A stretch of 20,758 nt of DNA from Gammaproteobacteria bacterium (GTDB lineage: Bacteria > Pseudomonadota > Gammaproteobacteria > Thiohalorhabdales > Thiohalorhabdaceae): the NCBI GenBank assembly GCA_018609925.1, contig JAHEOG010000097.1, positions 1 to 20,758 on the forward strand, read 5' to 3'. Of this stretch, positions 15,120 through 20,758 are shown piece after piece. Numbering within the stretch: the stretch's first letter is position 1; every line of letters starts with the position of its first letter. The notes under the pieces are model-generated. The model was not told the origin of the DNA, searched no databases, and worked only from the letters and a program-made list of their open reading frames with translations. The translations under genes were made by a program, and so were the position numbers.

Positions 15120-17528
15120 ATGACCCAGCCGTTATCCCCGCAGGCGCTTTACACACCGTGCGATCCCCAGAGCCTTCCCTTCGAGACCACGGACGAGGTG
15201 GAGCGCCTGGAAGAGACCCTGGGCCAGGAGCGCGCCCTCGACGCCCTTCATTTCGGCACGGGGATCCGCAGCTCCGGGTTCAACCTTTTCGTCCTCGGCC
15301 CCAACGGCGCTGGCAAGCACGCCTTGGTGCGGCGCTACCTGGAGGAGCGGGCCCCCTCCCAGCCAACGCCACCGGATTGGTGCTACATCCACAACTTCCA
15401 GGAGCCCTTCAAGCCCAAGCTCCTGAGGCTGCCAGCCGGGTGGGGGAGCCAGCTCCGACACGACCTGGAAACCCTCAGCGAGGAGCTGCGTAGCGCCATT
15501 CCGGCCACCTTCGACAGCGATGAGTACCAAAGCCGGGTCCACGAGCTCCAGCAGGAATTCAACCAGCGCCAGGAGGAGGCCTTCCAGGAGATCAAGCAGG
15601 AGGCCGAGTCCAAGGGCATCTCCCTAATGCAGACCCCCTCCGGGTTCACCTTCGCCCCAATCCGGGAGGGGGAGGTCCTCGGACCGGAGGAATTCCAGAA
15701 GCTCCCCGAGGACGAGCGCCACCAAGTCGAGCAGGAGATCTCCGAGCTCCAGGAAAAGCTCCAATGGGTCCTGCGCCAGATCCCGAGATGGCGCAAGGAG
15801 AGCCAGGAGAAGCTCCAGGAGCTCAACAAGGAGATGGTGGATCTGGCGGTGGGGCACCTGATCAAAGGGCTCAAAGAGCGCTACCCCAAGCACGACGGCG
15901 TCCAAGCCCACCTGGAGGCCATCCAGCAGGACGTGCTCGACCATGTGGACCAATTCCGGGCCGCCCAGAGCGGCGAGAGTCCCTCCGCCGGGGAAGAGGC
16001 CTACGAAGGGATCCTGCGCCGATATCAGGCCAACCTGCTGGTGGACAACGCCGAAACCGAGGGCGCACCGGTGGTCTACGCCGACCTGCCTACCCATCAG
16101 CACCTGATCGGCCGGATCGAGCACCGGGCCCAGCAGGGTGCCCTTCTGACGGACTTCCACCTGATCCGGGAGGGGGCCCTGCACCGGGCCAACGGTGGCT
16201 ATCTGCTGCTGGATGTCCGCAAGGTCCTGATGCAGCCCTTCGCCTGGGAGAGCCTGAAACGGGCCCTCTCCTCGGGGGAAGTGCAGATCGAATCCCTGGA
16301 GCAGGTGTACAGCTTCCTGTCCACGGTCTCCCTGGAGCCCGAGCCGGTGCCCCTGGATCTCAAGGTGGTGCTCCTGGGTGACCGCTTCCTTTACTACCTC
16401 CTGGCCGAGTACGACCCGGACTTCCGGGAGCTATTCAAGGTCCAGGCGGATTTCGAGGAAGACCTTCCTCGGGGGGAGGAGAACCATCAGCTCTACGCCC
16501 GCCTCATCGGCACACTGGCCGACCGGGAAGGCCTGCGTCCCATGCACCGGGAGGCCGTGGCACGGGTCATCGAGCACGGCTCCCGGCTGGCCGAGGACAG
16601 CGAGCGCCTCACCCTCCACGCCGGGGAGCTAGCCGACCTTCTGCGGGAGGCGAGCTTCTGGGCCGGAGAAGCCGGACGCGAGCGCGTGGAGGCCAGGGAC
16701 GTACAGACCGCCATCGACCAACAGGTCCACCGCAGCGATCGGATCCGCGAGCGCTCCCAGGAGCTCATCCAGCGCGACATCGTTCTCATCGACACCGAGG
16801 GCGAAACGGTGGGCCAGGTCAACGGCCTGGCTGTCCTCCAGCTGGGCCGGTTCGCCTTCGGCCGCCCCCACCGGATAACCGCTACGGCCCGGCTTGGGGA
16901 CGGTCAGGTCATCGATATCGAGCGCGAGACCGAGCTGGGAGGACCGATTCACTCCAAGGGCGTGATGATCCTGACCCACTTCCTCGGCGCCCGCTACGCC
17001 GCCAACCGATCGCTGTCGCTGGCCGCGAGTATCGCCTTCGAGCAGTCCTACGGCGAGGTCGAGGGCGATTCCGCTTCCGCGGCCGAGCTATGCGCGCTCC
17101 TTTCCGTGCTGGCCAATGCTCCTTTGAAGCAGTCCATGGCGGTAACCGGCTCCGTGAATCAGCACGGGGAGATCCAGGCCATCGGCGGGGTCAACGAGAA
17201 GGTCGAGGGCTTCTTCGATATCTGCGCGGAGCGCGGTCTCCAGGGTCAGGGCGTGGTGATCCCCCAATCCAATGTGACCCACCTGATGCTCCGAGCGGAC
17301 GTCCGCGAGGCCGCGGAGCGGGGGGACTTCGCCATCTATCCCGCCCGCACCGTGGACGAGGTGATGGCCCTGCTGACCGGGCTGGAAGCGGGCGAGCGCG
17401 ACGAGGGCGGGGCCTTCCCCGAGGGCAGCATCAACCGCCGGGTGGAAGACCGGCTGGAGGAGCTCAGCCAGCTCCACAGCCAGGAGAAAGGCGGCAAGGA
17501 AGAAAGCCCCCATGACCGATCAAGCTAG
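15120..17528 (+). CDS. Lon-family AAA+ protease with inserted coiled coil (AAA_32 / LonB-lid type)
   Basis: An 802-residue ATP-dependent serine protease-like protein lacking the classical Lon N-terminal domain. It belongs to the AAA_32 plus LonB-lid plus Lon_C family also represented by E. coli YcbZ. The Walker A is GPNGAGK at 60-66. A long Glu/Gln-rich helical insertion (about 130-250, e.g. LQQEFNQRQEEAFQEIKQEA) separates it from a Walker B-like GGYLLLDV near 357-364. The C-terminal S16 domain has the Ser-Lys dyad: EGDSASAAEL (Ser651) and IGGVNEKVEGF (Lys694), 43 residues apart as in Lon. It therefore should be proteolytically competent. The ATG follows GAGAGAGG. The last 17 bases overlap the universal-stress gene. 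Confidence 0.93.
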   Translation: MTQPLSPQALYTPCDPQSLPFETTDEVERLEETLGQERALDALHFGTGIRSSGFNLFVLGPNGAGKHALVRRYLEERAPSQPTPPDWCYIHNFQEPFKPKLLRLPAGWGSQLRHDLETLSEELRSAIPATFDSDEYQSRVHELQQEFNQRQEEAFQEIKQEAESKGISLMQTPSGFTFAPIREGEVLGPEEFQKLPEDERHQVEQEISELQEKLQWVLRQIPRWRKESQEKLQELNKEMVDLAVGHLIKGLKERYPKHDGVQAHLEAIQQDVLDHVDQFRAAQSGESPSAGEEAYEGILRRYQANLLVDNAETEGAPVVYADLPTHQHLIGRIEHRAQQGALLTDFHLIREGALHRANGGYLLLDVRKVLMQPFAWESLKRALSSGEVQIESLEQVYSFLSTVSLEPEPVPLDLKVVLLGDRFLYYLLAEYDPDFRELFKVQADFEEDLPRGEENHQLYARLIGTLADREGLRPMHREAVARVIEHGSRLAEDSERLTLHAGELADLLREASFWAGEAGRERVEARDVQTAIDQQVHRSDRIRERSQELIQRDIVLIDTEGETVGQVNGLAVLQLGRFAFGRPHRITATARLGDGQVIDIERETELGGPIHSKGVMILTHFLGARYAANRSLSLAASIAFEQSYGEVEGDSASAAELCALLSVLANAPLKQSMAVTGSVNQHGEIQAIGGVNEKVEGFFDICAERGLQGQGVVIPQSNVTHLMLRADVREAAERGDFAIYPARTVDEVMALLTGLEAGERDEGGAFPEGSINRRVEDRLEELSQLHSQEKGGKEESPHDRSS

Positions 17529-18363
17529 CCACAACGGGGGCCCCATCCGGCGCGTCGTGGTGCTGGTGGATGCCTCCCGGGCAAGCCGGTCCGCCCTGGA
17601 GGAGGCGGCGGATCTGGCAGCGCGCCGGCATGCCCAGCTGTTGGGGCTTTTCGTGGAAGAGGAGGCGCTGCTGCGCTCCGCCGGATTGCCCTTTGCCCGG
17701 GAAATCGGACTCACATCGGCGGCCTTGCGCCCCATTGATCGCGACCGCGTCGAGCGCCGCCTGCGAGCCCAAGCGAGCGAGCTGGACCGGGTCCTGACGG
17801 GCCTTGCGCGCCGGTACGCCATCTCTGGCTCGCTGCGGGTGGCTCGGGGGCACGTGGTGGACCAGGCCCTGGCCCATGCCCTTCCAGGGGATCTGCTGAT
17901 TGTGGGTCGCGCCGGCTGGTCGCCAGTCCAACGGGGCCGGATCGGGTCCACGGCCCGTTCCCTGATCCGTGAAGGCCCGCAGGCGGTCATGGTGCACGGG
18001 GGAACGGCCGGGGGACACGCCACCATCGCCCTGGTCGACTCGCCGGAGGCCGGACCCGAGGTCCTGGCGATGGCCACTCAGCTCACCCTCCGGGACGAGC
18101 AGGCGCTGACCGTTTTCCTGCCGCCAAAGGAGGAGGGGAATCCGGAGCAGCTGCGCCATCTCACAGAGGACTGGCTGGAAGCCAGGGGGCTGCAGGCGAG
18201 CTTCCGCACCCTTCGCAGTGCGTCCCCCGAGGCGGTGGCCCGGGCGGTTCAAGCCGCAGGGGGCAGGGCCTTGGTGATCAGCCGCCGCAGTCCCTCCGTG
18301 GCCCACTATGGGGGAGAGCACCTGATCCCAGCCGTGGCACCGCCGGTGGTGGTTGTGCCGTGA
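17512..18363 (+). CDS. Two-domain universal stress (UspA-fold) protein
   Basis: A 283-residue cytoplasmic protein with two UspA-like halves. The first (about 11-158) begins IRRVVVLVDASRASRSALEEA and contains VGRAGWSPVQRGRIGST (131-147), a perfect match to the G-2x-G-9x-G-S/T nucleotide-binding motif, so it should bind ATP. The second half (about 165-283) starts ATIALVDSPEAGPEVLAMA and ends APPVVVVP, with Usp-like order but no intact motif. The ATG lies inside the end of the Lon-like gene (17-nt overlap) with GGAAG upstream, pointing to translational coupling. The family functions in stress survival, usually with no known enzymatic reaction. Dodecin follows 91 nt later. Confidence 0.85.
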   Translation: MTDQASHNGGPIRRVVVLVDASRASRSALEEAADLAARRHAQLLGLFVEEEALLRSAGLPFAREIGLTSAALRPIDRDRVERRLRAQASELDRVLTGLARRYAISGSLRVARGHVVDQALAHALPGDLLIVGRAGWSPVQRGRIGSTARSLIREGPQAVMVHGGTAGGHATIALVDSPEAGPEVLAMATQLTLRDEQALTVFLPPKEEGNPEQLRHLTEDWLEARGLQASFRTLRSASPEAVARAVQAAGGRALVISRRSPSVAHYGGEHLIPAVAPPVVVVP

Positions 18364-18454
18364 GCCGCGGCGCCACTAACTGGCCCCCGCCGGTCCCGGC
18401 AGGCCCGGCAAAGGGCCAGAAGGACCCCGAGGAACCCGAGACAAGGAGCGCCGC

Positions 18455-18664
18455 ATGAACGAGCACGTCTACAAGAAAGTGGAGCTGACCGGCTCCTCCC
18501 CCAACAGCATGGAGGAGGCGGTGAGTAACGCCATCGAGCGGGCGAGCCAGACCCTACGCAATCTGCGCTGGTTCGAGGTCACCGAGACCCGCGGCCACAT
18601 CGAGAACGGGCGCATCGACCACTGGCAGGTCACGGTGAGGGTCGGATTCACTCTGGACGAGTAG
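18455..18664 (+). CDS. Dodecin (flavin-binding dodecamer subunit)
   Basis: A 69-residue cytoplasmic protein matching the dodecin family end to end: HVYKKVELTGSSPNSMEEAV, then ASQTLRNLRWFEVTETRG with the conserved Trp that stacks on the flavin, then HWQVTVRVGFTLDE. Bacterial dodecins assemble into hollow 12-mers that store or buffer FMN/FAD. The ATG has AAGGAG at a good distance. It lies 91 nt after the Usp gene on the same strand, and the gap holds G+C-rich inverted repeats without a T run, so co-transcription is possible but not certain. Confidence 0.95.
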   Translation: MNEHVYKKVELTGSSPNSMEEAVSNAIERASQTLRNLRWFEVTETRGHIENGRIDHWQVTVRVGFTLDE

Positions 18665-18674
18665 CTCCCATGAA

Positions 18675-18691
18675 CCGGGCAGCAGGCCCGG
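18675..18691. terminator. Possible hairpin between dodecin and recR
   Basis: CCGGGC (18675-18680) and GCCCGG (18686-18691) form a 6-bp stem with a 5-nt loop in the 28-bp space between the convergent dodecin and recR stops. There is no T run on either side, so efficient intrinsic termination is uncertain. Confidence 0.35.
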
Positions 18692-18692
18692 G

Positions 18693-19298
18693 CTAGTCGT
18701 CCTCGAGGGGATAGCGTCGGGTCAATGCCCGATCGAGGGTGGAGGCGTCCACGAATTCCAGCTCCCCGCCCAAGGGGACCCCGTGGGCGAGGCGGGTTAC
18801 CCGGATGCCCTTGGGCTCCAGGCGCTCCCGGATGTAGTGGGCCGTGGCCTCCCCTTCCACGGTGGCATTGGTCGCCACCACTACCTCCTGAACGCCTTCG
18901 GCCACCCGCCGCTCAAGGCCCTCGAAGGCCAGGTCCTCCGGGCCCACCCCGTCAAGGGGCGAGAGCCGGCCCATCAGGACGTAGTAGGTACCGTTGAAGG
19001 AAGCGGCCTGCTCCACCGAGGGAATGTCGGATGGGCTCTCCACCACGCACAGGAAGGACTGATCTCGACGGGGGGAGGCGCAGACCGGGCAGAGCTCCGA
19101 CTCGGTGAGGTTGTTGCAGCGCCGGCAATGGCGGACCCGCTCCAGGGCTTGCTCCAAGGCCCCGGTCAAAGACCGGGCGCCCTCCCGGTCGCGCTCGAGG
19201 AGGTGATAGACCATGCGCCGGGCGCTCTTGGGACCCACCCCGGGCAGACGCTGCAAGGCCTCCGCCAGGGCGTCCAATGCGGGTACGGGCTCACTCAC
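18693..19298 (-). CDS. recR: Recombination mediator RecR
   Basis: Acts with RecF and RecO to load RecA at gaps covered by SSB. From the GTG at 19296-19298 it has 201 residues, the normal RecR length. It shows the helix-hairpin-helix LPGVGPKSARR (18-28), the C4 zinc finger CRRCNNLTESELCPVC (Cys58, 61, 70, 73), and the Toprim domain beginning LCVVESPSDIPSVEQ with GRLSPLDGVGPEDL and TNATVEGEATA. The frame also has a TTG three codons earlier, but the GGGAG lies only two bases from it, and the GTG fits the family N terminus better. The start choice is moderately sure. It is the last gene of dnaX-ybaB-recR, 75 nt after ybaB. Confidence 0.95.
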   Translation of the reverse strand: MSEPVPALDALAEALQRLPGVGPKSARRMVYHLLERDREGARSLTGALEQALERVRHCRRCNNLTESELCPVCASPRRDQSFLCVVESPSDIPSVEQAASFNGTYYVLMGRLSPLDGVGPEDLAFEGLERRVAEGVQEVVVATNATVEGEATAHYIRERLEPKGIRVTRLAHGVPLGGELEFVDASTLDRALTRRYPLEDD

Positions 19299-19373
19299 GG
19301 TTGGCAAGGCTCCCTGGCTGGACCAAACCGGTGCCGTCGCTGACCACGAAGAGCAAGCAACTGAGCACAGCCA

Positions 19374-19703
19374 TTACTTGAACATGTCCCCCAGGCCCGG
19401 GAGGTTGCCCAGCCCCCCGGCAACGTCGCCCAGCAGCTCCTGGCTGCGGTTCTCCACCTTGGTCAGGGCGTCGTTCATGGCCGCGGCGAGGAGATCTCCC
19501 AGCATCTCGCTGTCGTTGTCCTCCAGGAGCGAGGGATCCAGATGGATCCCGCGTACGGCGTATTTGCAGGTCATGGTCACCTCCACCAGGCCGCCCCCGG
19601 CCTGACCGGTAACCTCCTCCTCCGCTAGCTGCTCCTGCGCCTTCTGCACCTGCTCCTGCATCTGCTTGGCCTGTTTCATCAGGCCGTCCATTCCGCCTTT
19701 CAT
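19374..19703 (-). CDS. ybaB: YbaB/EbfC nucleoid-associated protein
   Basis: A 109-residue DNA-binding dimer of the YbaB/EbfC family. The order is typical: N-terminal helix with MDGLMKQAKQMQEQVQKAQE, then GGGLVEVTMTCKYAVRGIHLD and LLEDNDSEMLGDLLAAAMNDA, and a Gly-rich tail GGLGNLPGLGDMFK. The ATG overlaps the dnaX stop (ATGA, 4 nt), and the AGGAGG that serves it is read as Ser-Gly-Gly codons within the dnaX end, so translation is likely coupled. The position between dnaX and recR is the one conserved in many bacteria. Confidence 0.97.
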   Translation of the reverse strand: MKGGMDGLMKQAKQMQEQVQKAQEQLAEEEVTGQAGGGLVEVTMTCKYAVRGIHLDPSLLEDNDSEMLGDLLAAAMNDALTKVENRSQELLGDVAGGLGNLPGLGDMFK

Positions 19704-20758
19704 GGTGCGCCTCCTGAGGTAGGGGAATTGGGCTCCCCGTCGCCGCCATCCGGCCTAACCGATTCGACCTGGGCGCCGAAGCGCTCCCGCAGTGCCTTGG
19801 CATGGGGATCCCGGTCCACGGCCTGCTCGGCCACCGCCTGCGCCTCCCGCTGCTCCCGGTCCCGGGAACTCGCGGGGCCTTCTTCCAGGTCCTCCGCCCC
19901 CAGGGCCTGGATGGTAACCCTGGGGGCGCTTCCGAACAGGGTCACCAGAGAATCCTCCAGGGCGGACCGGAACCGCTGGCTCTCGGCGGCCACCAGGTGG
20001 GTGCGGGGGACCCCAAGCCGTACGCGCTCCTTGGTAAACTCGTGGGCCACCGAGTATTCGAGAAGGGCCCGCCAGGCCGGGGCGATCTCCAACCGGCCCA
20101 GGGTGGCCTCCCAGTGAGAGGGCTCCGTCCCTTGGGAGGTTCCGCCCTCGTCCATGTCCGGGGGGCCGTCCCCCTCCTCCGGGGGGAGTTCCGTCGACAC
20201 CCCGGTGGCTCCGCGCTCGCCCTCGCTTGGCCCTGTGCCGGAAACCGGCGAGGCTTCGACCTCCCGCTCCGCGCCGGAACCGGACTGATCGCCCCCGGAA
20301 GCGCCCGGTTCCCCGGAGGCCCCGTTGGCCTCCTGCCGGGCCAGGGGATCGAAGGCCACCATCCGGATGACGGCCATTTCCAGACCGGCGCGCGGATCGG
20401 GAGCGACCTCCAGGTCCCGCTGGCCCTGGAGCCCGATCTGGTAGAAGAGCTGGACGTCCTCGGGCGAGGTTTGACCGGCGAGGGCCTCCAGGCGGGTGCG
20501 CTCCTCCGTGACCAGGGTGGGATCGTCCTGGCCGCGCTGTGGCACCGCCTGCATGACCGCCACCCTGTGCAGCAGCCCCAACAGCTCGGCCAGGGCGCCA
20601 TCCAGATCCACCCCGCTGGTGCTCACCTCCACCACCCGCTCCAACGCCGCCTCGCCGTCCCGCGCTGCGATCGCCTCCAGCAGGGCCAGGATGCGATCGC
20701 GGTTCACCGTGCCCAGCATCTCCCGCACCGCCTCGGTAGTAACCTGGCCGTTCCCGTA
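19700..20758 (-). CDS. dnaX: DNA polymerase III subunit gamma/tau, C-terminal part
   Basis: Clamp-loader subunit, here only the last 352 residues. The frame continues through the right edge, so no start is claimed. The visible part begins YGNGQVTTEAVREMLGTV, the end of the AAA+ lid region, followed by the helical collar domain (e.g. GALAELLGLLHRVAVMQ, RAGLEMAVIRMVAFDP). A long Gly/Glu/Pro/Ser linker of about 75 residues (from about QEANGASGEPG to EGGTSQGTEPSH) leads to the tau C-terminal domain (WEATLGRLEIAPAWRALLEY, RVRLGVPRTHL, FGSAPRVTIQALG), which in E. coli contacts DnaB and the alpha subunit. The stop TGA overlaps the ybaB start. The slippery site that makes gamma in some bacteria cannot be judged from the part shown. 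Confidence 0.95.
   Translation of the reverse strand, partial: YGNGQVTTEAVREMLGTVNRDRILALLEAIAARDGEAALERVVEVSTSGVDLDGALAELLGLLHRVAVMQAVPQRGQDDPTLVTEERTRLEALAGQTSPEDVQLFYQIGLQGQRDLEVAPDPRAGLEMAVIRMVAFDPLARQEANGASGEPGASGGDQSGSGAEREVEASPVSGTGPSEGERGATGVSTELPPEEGDGPPDMDEGGTSQGTEPSHWEATLGRLEIAPAWRALLEYSVAHEFTKERVRLGVPRTHLVAAESQRFRSALEDSLVTLFGSAPRVTIQALGAEDLEEGPASSRDREQREAQAVAEQAVDRDPHAKALRERFGAQVESVRPDGGDGEPNSPTSGGAP

Noticed and set aside
1..20758. CRISPR, transposase, prophage, toxin-antitoxin or other defence genes
   Set aside because: I saw no repeat-spacer pattern, no transposase or integrase motifs, and no paired small toxin-like genes. The G+C content is even apart from the small membrane protein unit, with nothing to mark a transferred island.

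Overview
The window reads as ordinary chromosome from a G+C-rich proteobacterium (roughly two thirds G+C by eye). A gammaproteobacterium is the best guess. PurB is the long E. coli type and aligns almost end to end with it, the glutathionyl-hydroquinone reductase is close to E. coli YqjG, and dnaX-ybaB-recR has the usual order. The lineage is inference from recalled family sequences, not a search. I see no rRNA, tRNA, CRISPR array, insertion sequence, prophage or integrase. Coding density is very high, and the largest gap between genes is about 230 bp.

Layout. 1-3250 (minus): a probable operon of an AGCS-family sodium:amino-acid symporter, an alpha-phosphoglucomutase and a small membrane protein cut by the window edge. 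3383-4750 (plus): purB. 4751-5320: a small three-helix membrane protein with a candidate sigma70-like promoter and a strong bidirectional hairpin terminator. 5358-6897 (minus): a YqjG-type glutathionyl-hydroquinone reductase followed by a secreted BON-domain protein. 7044-8117 (plus): nadA. 8138-9532 (minus): a thioredoxin-like protein with a WCQPC site and an M48 metalloprotease lipoprotein, separated by an intergenic pair of 13-bp direct repeats. 9678-12140 (plus): a PAS protein with a degenerate GGDEF domain, then an exported HExxH metallopeptidase-like protein. 12137-14946 (minus): a CPA2/Kef-type cation:proton antiporter followed by uroporphyrinogen-III synthase. 15120-18664 (plus): an unusual Lon-family AAA+ protease overlapping a two-domain universal-stress-type protein, then a dodecin. 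18693-20758 (minus): dnaX (3' part), ybaB and recR.

Functionally this is housekeeping metabolism (purine, NAD, haem and sugar-phosphate enzymes, DNA replication and repair) interleaved with stress and envelope functions (proteases, thioredoxin, quinone reductase, Usp, dodecin, cation antiport). I found no convincing new multi-gene system. The items most worth a second look are the cysteine-less LOV-like PAS plus degenerate GGDEF protein beside an exported peptidase, the overlapping Lon-like/Usp pair, the self-contained small membrane protein unit, and the repeated motif upstream of the thioredoxin gene.
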